Shown in pieces: positions 34,601-49,269 of a DNA stretch of 64,000 nt (positions within the stretch are counted from its first letter, which is position 1; each line of letters opens with the position of its first letter). The DNA comes from Antedon mediterranea. Taxonomy: Eukaryota > Echinodermata > Crinoidea > Comatulida > Antedonidae. The stretch covers positions 1,927,001-1,991,000 of the forward strand of contig NC_092677.1 of assembly GCF_964355755.1 (NCBI RefSeq). The letters run 5' to 3'. The notes under the pieces are model-generated. The model was not told the origin of the DNA. It ran no database searches and saw nothing but the letters and a program-made list of their open reading frames with translations. The position numbers and the translations under genes are program-made.

Positions 34601-37420
34601 TAAGTTCTGTACTCGATAGTAATTCTCACTCCTGAGGATGATCTAATGATATGTACAGTTGATATAAAGTTTGCGGTACACCACGTATAAGTTCTGTACT
34701 CGATAGTAATTCTCACTCCTGAGGATGATCTAATGATATGTACAGTAGATATAAAGTTTGTGGTACACCACGTATAAGTTCTGTACTCGATAGTAATTCT
34801 CACTCCTGAGGATGATCTAATGATATGTACAGTTGATATAAAGTTTGCGGTACACCACGTATAAGTTCTGTACTCGATAGTAATTAAATAAACAAATTGT
34901 CTAAATTACTTTCTTTCCTACAGCGAGCAACTTGCCAAGACTGTCATGGACCTGTCAAATGGCAGATGACAGGGTAGACAAGGTAGCTATTTAAAATAAC
35001 AAGAGATATCCAGATTCAAAAAGGGCCAAAAATGCATTAAAAAGTAATAAATAGTTTACCTTTTGAAACACCTAAAACTTTGACAATATTGTCGTGTTTT
35101 AAACTAGACATCCACTGAATTTCACGCTTGAACGCCTCGAAGTACTTGTCATAATGCTTCTCTTTTAACATTTTTACAGCCACAATTTTCTGAGGTTCAG
35201 TCGTGAAACCAGAATCCACTTTCCAAATTGCTTTGTTAACTTTCCCATAAAAGCCCTTAAAAAATAGGAAATTAAATTAAGAAACCATATTCAAACTATT
35301 CTACTGCAGTTACTGCAGTAAGGGAGCATGTCAGAACTATTCTACTGCAGTTACTGCAGTAACTACATTTTGTTTGCAATTATTTACCTCCGCCAAGGAG
35401 GTATATGTAATCGGTAGCGTGTGTTTGTTTGTTAGCAGGATTACTCAAAAAGTAATCACAAGATCTTTACCAAAATGAATAGACAGATAGATATGTGGTC
35501 AAGGACCATTCCATTAAATGTTGGGACCATTTGGGACCACAGTCCCAATTCTGGACCAATTTTTAGTATACTTTTTCAGACCTGCTAGTGTTAAAAGATA
35601 GGACAGAATTTTTCAAAAGCCGGCGAGCAGTCTTAAAGTAACAAGTAAACTGAAATTGCATTTTCTCGAGAACTACTTGTTCAAAAAACTTCATTTTTTA
35701 ACTAGAGGCAAGAGTTATAATTTGTGATTTGTAATTTTAAAACATAATTTGATTTAATGTGCACGTTTTTTGATGCGAGTAGTTTAAAAAACCTATTTCT
35801 TTTCAAATTCACTCGTTTGATTTTCGCGTTGCTGTTCTATTGTTAGTCAACTGAAGCTATTGTTAATTGAAAGGCTTGTTACATAACCATTAATGAATTA
35901 ATTAATGAATGTAATGAAATTAGCCTAAATCACAAACAGCATTAAGACTAAAAATATATATATTTTTTTTTTACCAGAGAAATCTTATGTAGGAGAATTT
36001 TACAGTAGGCGGAGGTATGCACTCTCGGAGTGGCTTTCTAGTTTTTTATGGTAATCATACACACTGTTTATTGCAGTGACTGCCTCATAAACTAAATTCA
36101 AACAAACTAAAAGCATAAATTATTGCAGTACAAAAATATAGTTGCTGCAGTAACTGCAGTACAATAATTTTGACATGTTCTGAAACGATTCATTAGATTA
36201 AGTATCAATAACATAATATAGTTTAAAGGTTTGCATGGCAAATTAAACATTTTTTGCAGTACAAAAACATCACAACTGACATGTTGAGGTATCCTCAACT
36301 ATACTTTATACTTATTACAGAACACTCCAAAACATAGAGGTCTGTTTCTTCTACAAGTTTAATAGAGTTCAAGCAGATACTTTATACTTATTACAGAACA
36401 CTCCAAAACATAGAGGGCTGTTTCTTCTACAAGTTAATAGAGTTCAAGCAGATACTTTATACTTATTACAGAACACTCCAAAACATAGAGGGCTGTTTCT
36501 TCTACAAGTTAATAGAGTTGAAGCAGACTATAAATGAAGCATACCGATCCGAGTAATTTCTGAATGTGGAGATTGCTGTCTGGTATGTCAGGCAAGTGAA
36601 ACTCATCATCTAATCTAGGCATTGATTCCTCATCTATTTCATAGTCATCCTGACAAAGAAATACAACTTTTGGAATCAAAAACATTTAAAAAGACTAAAT
36701 TTATCCTATAACATGACACGTATTCAAGGGACACTTTTGGGGTCCCAAAGGTGCCTCCTGAATAGAACAAGACCATTAGGCACCAGTTATACTACTGAAT
36801 TTGCCAAGAAAATATAGATTAATGTTGTTTATTGAAATACTCACAGGAAAAGTTGCGTTAAAGAGATTTGCATTCTGCGATGGCGGCAAAACTGGAAGGT
36901 CTGTTTAAAAAATGATACACAATATTATGCATTTAGCAACATTGTGGGTAGTACCATTGGTGTGATAGTGAATAGCAGAAGATTATGGGCCCGATCAGGC
37001 TTAGTTATTTTAATTTGGTTGGTTGGTTCAGTAAGTTGGTTCCTATCTACCAAATGATAATTGTGCTCATGAAACAAACTGATCCAATTAATTAAGTCTA
37101 AGTTTACTTCCAAATGATTTGAAATGATTTGAAATGATTTGAAATGATATTTAATTACAAAGCACAAACATGTTAATCTTTCATTAAATCACTGAGCGGT
37201 TTAAACAACTAATATTAGAAAAGAAAGATTAGAATTTGGAAAACTTAATATTACAAAAAAGAAATGACAGCGTCGCTCTCATTCTGAGATGGGAATCAGA
37301 GGGCATTTACTTGCCTCCATTTGGGTTGGGGGTTTGGTCCTCAAAATTGAAAACATTTGGTACATCGTAAACAAATATGTTGTTGGTTTCCTCTTTGGCC
37401 CCTGCATATTCACCAGACAC
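31624..37420 (-). CDS. JAK: JAK segment 3: JH2-JH1 linker and tyrosine kinase (JH1) exons
   Basis: Exons 37420-37315, 36900-36845, 36649-36545, 35255-35060, 34267-34146, 33963-33782, 32060-31956 and 31855-31624. The linker is acidic. JH1 is catalytically complete: glycine loop LLGSGFYGKV (split between two exons), VAVK lysine 875, helix-C Glu892 (FKREIQ), HRDLAARN (Asp970), DFG (Asp988), and an activation loop with tandem Tyr1001-Tyr1002 (DRDYYVVRG) as in other JAKs. WYAPECIG and [17 protein letters not shown] follow. The C-terminus ends ITHPL-stop. Confidence 0.95.
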
Positions 37421-40400
37421 CTAAAATGTATCAAACAAAAAAGAAATTTAAATTCAAACGGCCTAAAAGATGAGTACAGGTGAAAAGTAAATACAGATAA
37501 AAATAAGTACAAACAAAATATGTATTATAGTAGGAATAATAGATAATATATTTATTAATTTTATGCAATAAAAATCTCAAAGCGCAGTGGACCAGATGTA
37601 ACACATACAAGAACTGTCTTCTTCCTTAAGGGTCCCTTTCTGTGGAGTTCTGCTAACACATGCGGCGCTCATTTATCTGCCCATGCAATATCAAAGTAGG
37701 TGCGTGGCTAGCTAATCCATACTTGGAATGTTCGTGTTCGTAAACCTGTGTCTTGCAGCCTACACCGGGGTAACCCTTTACTCTTCCAAATGTTTGTGTT
37801 CGTAAACCTGTGTCTTGCAGCCTACACCGGGGTAACCCTTTACTCTTCCAAAAGATACACTGGGTGCACACAATTAATCCAAGAATTTATTTAGTATCTG
37901 TAGATTAGTTAGGTATCTTTACCTTCAGCATAACTTGTCTAACATCTCGCAACACGTCTTTGAATGACGGCCTATTATGTGGATAGAACATGAGACATCT
38001 GGCGATTATTTCTCCTAGATCTTCACGACACTCGGTGCCAATGGCTGGCAGTTGGCCGCTCAGATACAGATTTCGAACCTTTTAAAGGAAAATTTGTTAT
38101 AAATGTTTCATTTCTCTTTCAGTTAAATTTATCAAAAATTCAAATTTCAATGATAAAAACACAAAAAGTATTAAACGCAAAAGGTAAACTTGTTTTTATT
38201 GTGGTCAAAGTAAATTACTACAAAATTATGATTTCTCAAAAAATTACATTACATTAATTCCCCCCCCCCTCCCCCCATTTATGAGATGTGCCCATATATA
38301 GACATGATGATGTCATATCACAACCATATTTGGGCACATCACAGTTTTTTTGTCAAACTAGTTTGATAGTGTAGACAGAGCTTAAAGCTCCATTCACACA
38401 TGTTAAACAATTAAACGGCATCGCCTTCCATGTGTGAATGTAACTTTAGGTAGATATTAAAAAATGAATTTAGCTTATTTTGCTAAGCCTTACCTGTTCA
38501 TTAGGCATGTCTGCAAAGGGCTTAAGTCCATAATTGATTATTTCCCATAACAGTATGCCATAGCCAAATTTGTCACTTGGTAATTCCGGCTCATTTTTTC
38601 CCCTAAGTAACTCTGGAGCAGTCCAACGAACTCTAAAAAAAAAAGCAATTAACTTTAATAAAACTTTAAAAAGACTATTAATAACCCTTGGCAGTTTAGC
38701 CCTACCATACATACACCCTTAACTCACCCACTTGACACAAAGATACCCACTTGACACAAAGATACCCACTTGACACAAAGATACCCACTTGTAAGTTTGA
38801 GCAAGGCTGGTGGGGCATTTTACAGGCACACCATCATCCATTCTAGTCTACCATACATACACCCTTAACCCACCCACTTGGCCCATGACAACTTGTAAAT
38901 TTGAGCAAGGCTGGGTGGCACACCACCACCCAGTCTAGAAAGGATTCTAATATTTGTATTCATATTTGTACCTGTTCATCCTGATTGGATGGTCATCTTC
39001 CAGCGTATTGAAGTAGTAGTGACCAATCATAAGGTCCGTTAGTTTGGTTACCAATGTAGGGGGTTTGTTTGTTACTAAGACGTTATGTGCTGATATACTA
39101 CCATGGACAATCTGTTTCTTTTCCTAAAAATGAAAAAAATTAAATTATATCATTGTTCCTTGCAAATTGAAGGTATACCAACATTTTTAAAGATTTGAAA
39201 AAGAGACAATTGATATCTAAAAAACAAATATTTACCAGAAATTCAAGAGCTGCAGCTATCTGAGTTGCTGCTTGAAAGAGGTACGGCTTTTTCAGGTGTT
39301 CTTTGTAAGTTGTAAGATATCTATCAAGCGGGCCTAAGCTAGCGTACTCAAAGATGCTAATGTAGTTAGAAGTGATGCCTTCAAAGCGAATGATGTGGGC
39401 ATGCTTCAACCCAGACATCTTATCAGCTAGCTGGCTGAATTTCTACAAAATAAAAAAGAAAACATTCAACATCTATTTTGACAGATATATGGTATAGTAT
39501 ATGAAATAATTATTCTAACTTTACGTAACTACATTTACTTTATACAAATTAAGTAGTAAGCTAAGCTGTGGTGGTAATCATAAACTGTATGTACTCATAA
39601 ACTTCTACATTTAAACAAACTAAGGAAATCATTGTTTTTATTTTACCATATTGAAACCGGACGGAGCTTGTTGTTTTGGCATCTTCATGACTGCATTTAC
39701 CGACCCTCGTCCTCCAAGCCTGATTAACTCGCCCACTTTGACCTCAATGAATTTACCGTGACTCGGCAAAGCTCTCCATCTGCTTTGGTCTGTTAACTCG
39801 GCTTCTGAGATGTAGTTGACTTTGTTACGTTGCGGAATTGGCGAACTTGGGGGCGCTGGACACCCTGTTCGACTTGTAATTAACAATGAGTTGTCTAAAT
39901 TGTTATGTAAAATATAATAAAAAATATATTATTTACAAAGTCTAACTACAATTGTAAGATTACGTACAGTATAATAGTTGATAATAGTTTCTACACTATC
40001 AAACTTTATGTGAAAACAAAATGTGATGTGCTCATACTGTATATGGACATGATGATGTCATATCATTACCATATTTGGGCATATAACAACCGTATTTGGG
40101 CACACCACACGTTTTTTGTCAAACTAGTTTGATAGTGTAAAGAGGGATTTACTGTTCGTGTAGAGTAGTGAAATAATACAGTAGAACCCATCCTTTGAAA
40201 CGCTACTATTCAGGGGACACTCTTATAAACAAATGTGGGACAACATTATGTAGAACCCATCCTTTGAAACGCTACTATTCAGGGGACACTCTTATAAACA
40301 AATGTGGGACAACATATGTTTTAACACTGTGGTCAACTCCTATTCAGGGGAAACCCTATTATAGGGGACAGTTTATTTGGTTCTGAAAGTAGCCTCTGAG

Positions 40401-43400
40401 GTTCTACTGTAAATTAATTTCTACAATTGACCTGACTGACCTGTAGTGCCACCGAAGCTTGCAGTACTGGTGATGCACTTCTTAAGAGGACCTTCTAAAC
40501 ACCAACAGTTTTCTGGGTGACGATAAAATTCCATCAATCCTCTCAATGAATCAAAAGAATTCTGATCGTTTAACGATACATGTTCACCTGTATGCAAATA
40601 TTTAAATTAAATATATTGTATAAATAGGCACCTGTATGCAAATGTACCAGTTTTAAATTTAATAATGGTAATAGTATCAACCACAGTTGTATACACATAT
40701 ATGTAAACCTACATTAGTATACATAAAAGAGTTATAAGAAAATAAATAAAAAATTAGAATCATATTCATAATTGACCTTTGACATTTCATTTCACACAAA
40801 GACATGAGTTTAAAATTCATCATTTAATTTAAAAGGTCAACAGAATTTATTCATTGTGAAATAAATTCAAATTATAAAAGAAGTTCAAATTCAGAATTAA
40901 ATTTACATATTGTGTGAATGAAAAATACATTACACAATGAAAAATATGAAAAATAACGATATCGAAAGTAAAAAACTACATTCATATATTTGTTTCAATT
41001 GTTGTTTAAAAACACGGTTTTTTAAGAATTATTCATATTTCTGTGAATTATGCAAATATTGACAATACGCATTCTAATATGAAAGTTATTTATAGTTGAT
41101 TAAAGCATGAGACAAGTATAATATTTAAAGAAATCTGTTGAGATATTAATCATTGTAATTATTAGCGCCAGCCAGTAGAATAACCTGTAGTAAACTCAAG
41201 TCTGTGGGTTAGAAGTCATTAACTTGTAATGTTCTTGTAATGTCGACGAGTGGGAAGAAGATGAACAACAAAATCACGTTGTTGCCTCATCAACTTAAAA
41301 TTTCAGAAAATCTGGAATAAGGTTTTTTTAGTATTCTATAATTCTGTTCTTTTCACATTTTTTTTCAATTTAAACACTACAGCAGGGTGGCCGGTGGAAT
41401 ACATCACTTAACAGCACAAGATCAACATCATAATGAACAATTCAAAGCACTAACATTAACAAGCACAATTTTTGGTTAATTTGTTGACAAATAATTTCTC
41501 ATTCTCACATATTTCCTCATCTTAATCGTTTCAAATTACTTAATTAAAATTTAGTTTATTACCGGCCGGTTTAGAATTAATGTTCTGTGCCTGATTGTGT
41601 TTGTAAACTATACATCTACATTATAAGCTTCCTTAACCATAAGTATTTTACCTTCTTCAATTTTTATTTTATAGTTTTTGAATTCTTGTCCATACACTAC
41701 ACTCAAACAGTAACTATCGTACTTCTCTGGGTTCTGGCGGATAAGGTAAGTGCCATCTTCCATACCAGCTTTTCGTAGTTTTTCAAATGCCTCAGTTCGC
41801 CTGAAAGAACGATCATAAACTTATTTAAGTAAAAAATCTTCCATTGGAAGTAATTGGGGCAGAAAACGGTTTTTAAAAATATTTATTTATAAATTTGGCC
41901 TGTGTAAAATTTATTTTTTACTAATTTTAGCTACACAAATTCTAAAACTTGATTTTTCTAGATTTCTAAACCTGATTTCTAAAAACCGACTGACATATGA
42001 ACATAATACAACATATCACGATAATGGCAGGAAGGTTATGTCAGAGGTCGTGTGAAGAGTCAAAGATCAACCGAGACACATGTTTCAAGTTGTAGTGTGC
42101 ATTATAAAGTTACACAAAACAAACAACATATTTAGATGAATTAAGACCACACAACAAAAGGAACAGAGATAAGAGATAGAAAGATACAATTGTGTACAAT
42201 AAAGGTACTGTATTAACAAGTCAACGGCAAGCCTAACTAGCTTGACATAAAAGAGATTGTTAAATGCAAACCTGGGTTCTCATTCGGATGCACCGTTAGT
42301 TTACAAGTGACAGTATTGCTTTGTGATTGGTCAATGTGGCACTCTAGGTACTGTACTTGCATCGTGTCCTAGTTTGAACTAAGCCTTTCTGATAAACTAA
42401 ACAAGCTTTATTTATCATAACCAATTCTTTTATCTATGACTTTAGTCATTTAAGAGATTTAAGACCAAAAAAAGTATTAAATTTGAATATTTTTAAGCCA
42501 AATCATTTAAAACAAAGCTAAGATGATTCTTTTTCTAAGCACATTTTGATAAATTTGTGCTTAGACTTAATGATTTGAATACAATGGCTAAAAAAGGCAC
42601 TATAATAAATAATGCTGCTGGTGCTGGTAAATTATTAAAAATGATAAGTAAGAAAGTACTTAGATACCAGCACAAACAAGAAAAATGGCTTGAGTGACGC
42701 CAAAGGGCTGCTATAATGAGGAAGCAACAAATTAAATAATAACATTAGTAAATTTAATACGACTATGACAAAAATAATGAAAATGAGACAGACAATGTTG
42801 ATGATGACGATGATTATGATGATGATAATAATGATGATGATAATAATGATAATAATGATTAGATTATGATTATAATGATGATTGCAATGATTTTGATAAT
42901 GATGAATAAATAAATTGAGGATTTAATAAATGAATAAGACAAAAATAATGATTAGATTATTATGATATTGATGATGATGATTAGATTATTATGATATTGA
43001 TGATGATGATTAGATTATGATGATGATAATAATGATGATTAGATTATGATGTTGATGATTATGATGTTGATGAAGATGATGATTAGATTATGATGTTGAT
43101 GATTATGATGTTGATGATGATGATGATTAGATTATGATGTTGATGATTATGATGTTGATGATTATGATGTTGATGATGATGATTAGATTATGACGTTGAT
43201 GATTATGATGTTGATGATGATGATTAGATTATGATAACAACGACGATGGTGATAATGATTAGATTATGATGCTGATGACAAATAGGCTAAAGAGTACACA
43301 AAACGTAGTGACTGCAGTAGAACAATTTTGGAATGATAACATTGTTTACTGTAAATTGGATATAACTGTAATTGTCCAACAGTACAGTACTACTGTAGTA

Positions 43401-46400
43401 GTGTCTATCTATAGTTTCTGACGTCAGTCCATCTTCATCTTTGATAACATTGCTCTGATTATAAACAACATAACTATCCATCATTCTAAATCGATTCTAA
43501 TTTATAAATAAAGCAGGCAGATACTATACTACAGTACTATTATACCTGAACGCAATGTATGCTTCAAGTCTAAATTATCTATGGTACATACAAGAGATTG
43601 AAGAAGCTAACAGCAAAACAAACTACTGGGTTTTAAACATTAATGATGGACTGATGTCAAGAATCATGAAACATGTACTACTGTGGTACAGTATAACAAT
43701 AATACTGTACATAATATTAATTATATACAGTAATATCTCAGTCTTTTCATGTGAATTGCACATCAAATTATTCTTTACTTGGAGCCTAGCACCTGGTGAT
43801 TTTTATCACCTTCATTAAACCTGTATGTAGTGTGAAAATAAAATGTATTTATTTATCTATATTGCTCTGCCTTAGTATCAACCCCTTTTGTCCATGCCCT
43901 GTATCAAGTCAAATACAGATTATTAATTAATTACATACAGTAATATCTTTACATGTTATCTTAGCTACAGTATATGCATGCATTATCATCTGTATAGTAA
44001 ATGTAGAACTACTGCACAGCACAGTATATCATATAGTTTATTGTTAAAAGTACTGTACTACTAGAGTACTACAGTATACAGTAGCACTGTGTGTACTATC
44101 TGCTGTTCCTAACAATATCCTGATATCATAGCATTTTCTACACTGTAAAGTATGTAAATCAAATCAAAAACATGTATTGACTTAATTCTTTTCTAAATTA
44201 TATATTTAAAAATAAAATATATATATTTTATAGCATTTTCTATATGTCAATCAAATAAAAAACATGTATTGACTCAATTCGTTTATAAATTACATTTTAA
44301 AAAGTCAATATTCTTGATTTTATTTTTTATTTTCTATCTGCAATCAAATCTAAAAAATATAATTGACTCAATTCTTTTCTAAATTCTATTTTTAAAAAAG
44401 TCTATGGGTCTGGGAAAGTAAAACAAAATCTAGCTAATAATGTAAAGGAAATGGGGAGATGTTGTTGTTAAAAACTATAGGACAAAAAAATTGCATTGTT
44501 GAAGAAGGAAATATGGTAACACCTGGTGTGGGTAAGGAAGTACAGTGTTTGTTTAAAACAAATGCATTTCTTTAAACCATGATTATTATTAAATTTAAAT
44601 ACAAATAACTATAAATTAGGTCAATTAAAAGTCTATCATATATCCTCGGGTATAATCCCACTTCGGTCTAATCCCACTTTGAATCTAATCCCAATTCAAA
44701 TCTAATCCAACCAAATCCATCGAAATACTGTACTTTATGTCTAATTTCACAACAGATATATAACAGAGTCCCAGTATTTACATTTGGTCTGGTTGTAGGC
44801 AGCTTCCAATTCAGATGAGTTTTGCTTACCAATTATTTTTTTCCTGAAACAGGGTTTTCCCACGACCAAAGTTGGCCAAATTTCAAGTTCTAGAGAAAGG
44901 GGATGAGGGTGACGTTACGAGAAAGGGGAGGAGCGTGAGGTTACGAGAAAGGGGAGGAGCGTGAGGTTACACCAGAAGATATACGGTAATAGATCAATAT
45001 TTGAAATCTTACGGTATGGGTCCGTGACATCTGTTCTTAGTGATCAAGTCAAGCGAGGGTGGCGCTAGTTCTTTGCACAAGAAATGATAATAGTCAATAA
45101 GCAGCCTGTAATAGCCATCCAACAGCGACACTAGCCCTTCCGCTTCTTGTTTGGTCTTCAACTGCAAAAACTATTAAAAACAATTTATTTAAATATTTTA
45201 TTCCTTTTGGTAAAAACACAACAAATAAACAAGAGAATGGAAGGACTGCTGATAAAGATCAGGAGTAGAAACAAATCACAAATCTGTACTATGGTGTGTG
45301 CACATAATACAATCAAGACGGATATTTCTTGTTAAAATGAAACTAGAAAATAGCCAGCTTTCAGTTCACTTTGAAACGACCTATAACATGGTCTTGTTTT
45401 GTGTTTTGGGGAAAGGGGGGGGGGGGGGGTGGGCTGGTAGGGAGAGTTATTTGTTGTGTATGTGTGTTTTAACTGTTACTTTATCATAGTTAATTAATGT
45501 TATTGTTTACAATATTTATTTTTATAAACCCTCTTGAACAATAAACATCTTGAGGCAGTTATTTAAATAAATACTGTAAATTAGTTAATATAAAACAAGT
45601 TATATTATAATATGGCTTCCATAGTTTTTTAATTGGATTTTTTCAATTGATTTTTGCATTGGGTTATTTTGCCTCATTACATTTTTTTTTTATAATTTGA
45701 TCAGCATATTATAGTGTACATATTATCATTTACATTTTGTTACTATTATTACAATATTTCTCAGAAAAAAAAGTAAATTCTGTAAGAAATAACGCGTTAA
45801 CTTTAATTCAAAATGAAAGAAATAAATGTTGATTTGATTTGACTCGTTGATCTATGATGCTTTTTTAACAGTAATTATTAACCACTTGACATCTTTGGCA
45901 CTCCATACTTGGTAAATTAATGTATATTACACTTCATTCAACAATCAGTCATTATTCATTGCTTTAACGTATGAAATAAATGAATAACCGTCTGATCCAT
46001 GAATAATTAATGCTTAGCATTATTCACTTTTTTTTTCCAAATAAAACAAGCACAGATTTGCCGAGTGGAATGGGAACAGGTTAACAAACTATGATACGGG
46101 TATTAGATAGTGATGGATTGGAGATTACATGCCAAGACAGGACGCATCCTGTTCACACTGGCAAGAACACAGACTGTGATGGTTGCCAATGTAAGGGATG
46201 TTGACTTGTTAAAGGCTATAATCATGTATTACATTGTCCATTTTACTGTCCAATGTTGTGTACATTTTTATAAAATGTTGTACTGAAAAGACAAACTAGT
46301 ATAAATAGTAATATATAAACTGTTCTGTATAAATTACATTACAATTACATTGTTATAATTAGGATGCTTGCTTCTAAAGCTCTGTCCACACTATCAAACT

Positions 46401-49234
46401 TTAAGTAACAACAAAATGTGATGTGCTCATATATGGACATGATGATGTCATATCACTACCACATTAGTATCACTACCATATTTGGGCACATCACACTTTT
46501 TTCATCAAACTAGTTTGATAGCGTAGACAGAGCTTGGAAAATTACAAATATGAACTTGGTTAACCAGAAAAGAAAAAGCAAAATAAAAATGAGAAATACT
46601 GTTTAAAGTTTAAAGTACAGTTACTACTAATGTACAAAGCATGCACGCTTCTCCACTATACAACACAAACAAGTGAAAAAAAAAACACCATTATATTTGT
46701 TTAAAACATCATGAGGAACTAGCCAACTACATGGCGATAACATCGGATGTTTGAAACAGAATCTAACATATTAAATTTCAGTGAGTTTGTTGTGGGACAG
46801 CTGACTGTCATCACATGGTTCACTACCTAAATTGAACCATTGCTTTACTGTAAAACAATTGGTGATCACTTTTTCTAATGTGTAAATTTAAAAAAAAAAT
46901 ATCCAATATGTAGTTTTTGCTGGATAGCCAACAAACTTGAGAAACTAAACTTCAATTGGTTCGTCCAATTGTCATTGAGCCACTGGTCAATAAGCCAATG
47001 GAACTAGAGCCACTAGTCCTAGAGCCACTGGTCCTAGAGTCACTAGTCCTAGAGCCACTGGTCCTAGAGCCACTGGTCCTAGAGCCACTGGTCCTAGAGC
47101 CACTGGTCCTAGAGTCACTAGTCCTAGAGCCACTAGTCCTAGAGCCACTGGTCCTAGAGTCACTCAAAGAAGCAATGAGGTACAGTAAAGTCTTCTTTTG
47201 GTTCATGCCATTTGCCATAAGACATTTTACATAGAATAAACTCCTTGCCTTAACAATCTACAGTACAGTATAGGAAGAAGCGGCACCATTATCCAATACT
47301 CTACTGTTTTCTTTTTTCCATAAATATATTCCTCTCTTCGGAGACAGAGTCTATTGTAGGCTTATCCAGGTAAGTTAGGCTGAACCGTGAGGACAGTTAA
47401 TGAAAATGTACATGCTAAAATTATACAGTTGCCTTGCTATCAAATACTATAGACAGATGTTTCTTTTGTACTACTATATTACATATATATTTATATTTAT
47501 TGGGCAATTTTTTTCTTTTATTGTCATTCATTTTTCGTGTTTTTATCGTTTTTTTAAGTGTTGAGGGCCTGATGCACATCCGCCTCGGCCACAGTCTAAC
47601 AAAAGAGCAGTTGATTTGGTTTAAATACATAACTTATCATATTGTAGCAGATTTAGCAAAAATAACATTGAAGTACAAAGGTAATGTACATAAGCTGATG
47701 ATACTCTATTGTAGTACAAAATGGAAAGTTTAATTTGTATTGTAGATATCAAAAGGTCAAACCAGAGGTCAGTCAGTATCAATAGCACTGGCATTTCACT
47801 TTATTCAAATTGGTTTTAATTGATCAACAAATTGAAAGTATATTATCATCTAAAAATAAATAGTTTAAGGAAAAGCTATAATTTAATAATTAATATAATC
47901 ATTGATTATATTTATAATTAAAAAGAAAAAGGAGCAAATTTCATCAACTTTTTAACCCTTGAACTTGCAGAATGTAACGACAACACATCCACCTATTCTG
48001 TTTTAAATAATATATTAAAACTGTGATTGTAATATTTTTTTATTTACTCTATTTTAATATAAAGATATTGTGTCGGTTTAAGTTCAATATTTACTGTAAT
48101 ATATATTGGCAGTTTAGTATATTGGCAGCTTAAAGGTGCTCTGACAAGATTGCCCACCTGATGACACCCCTCGTCTAACTTGGCAGCTTAAAGGTGCTCT
48201 GACAAGATTGCCCACCTGACGACACCCCTCGTCTAACTAGTTCAGGTTAGGCCTAGAAGCATCGTTTTTAATACTGGATGTACAGTAGGTATAGTAGTGT
48301 ATGGCATATAATGGGGTGGATAAGTGAACAGAGTAAGAGTATTAATTAATAAAATAGTACAGTTGTTATTAATATTAGTGCATTAATAGCTACACATAAA
48401 AATTGAGCAAATAAAATAAACAAATATTGCTTCTGAAAGGAGGCAAGTATTCATAATTAAAATTCACAATTTAACAAAACAGTACGGTACATACAGTATA
48501 AATAACCAGAGGATATTAATTTTATCATTTACACAACCTTGCATTTTAGGGGTAAATCTTATTAGCATTCTGCTCCCATATCATTTACTATTCATTTTGT
48601 TTTACAATGCAAACAGCCCAAACAAGGGCGGCAAAAGAAAAAGGTAAAAATGTGAATATTAATTGAATTTATTAATTTGCAGTGCTTCAATACATACAAA
48701 TTGTAGTTTTTATTGGATATTGAAATATAATTATAATGATATGACCGACTATGACCCTAGGGACAAGAAAATAGAGATTATTTAGCCTTCAGTACAACAA
48801 CCTCTTCAATACACTTACAGTAGATAATTCTTAGTCCTATCTCCATGACAGATGTCACATAACAGTAACATGCTTTGTACAGTATTTCTTTCTCTTAATT
48901 ACCTCCGCCAAGGAGGTTATGTTTTCACCCCTGTATGTTTGTGTGTGTTTGTGTGTGTGTGTTTGTGTGTGTGTCTGTGAACAGCCTGGAGGCCACAGTT
49001 TTTATCCGATTCTAACCAAATTTGGACACAATGATCTATGCCCAAAAAGCTTGGATGAGTTCGAATTTGAGGGGAAAGGTCATAGGTCAAGGTCACAACT
49101 AACAAAAAACTATTTTACTGCCTAGAGACCACAGTTTTGATCTGATTGTCACCAAACTTAGCCACAATGATCAATGACACATAATATAATTGTGGTTAAA
49201 TTTTGAAGGGTCAGGGTCAAAGATCAAGGTCCAC

Positions 49235-49269
<35 letters not shown>

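Noticed and set aside
34201-34803. 200-codon open frame with six perfect 29-residue repeats on the minus strand
   Set aside because: It is the 87-bp minisatellite read in one frame. It lies in JAK intron 14 and overlaps the JAK exon in a different frame, with no sign of a gene.
46952-47234. Open frames on both strands with Ser-Arg-Thr-Ser-Gly or Leu-Val-Leu-Glu-Pro repeats
   Set aside because: A 15-bp minisatellite in a JAK intron is open in both directions only because 15 is a multiple of three.
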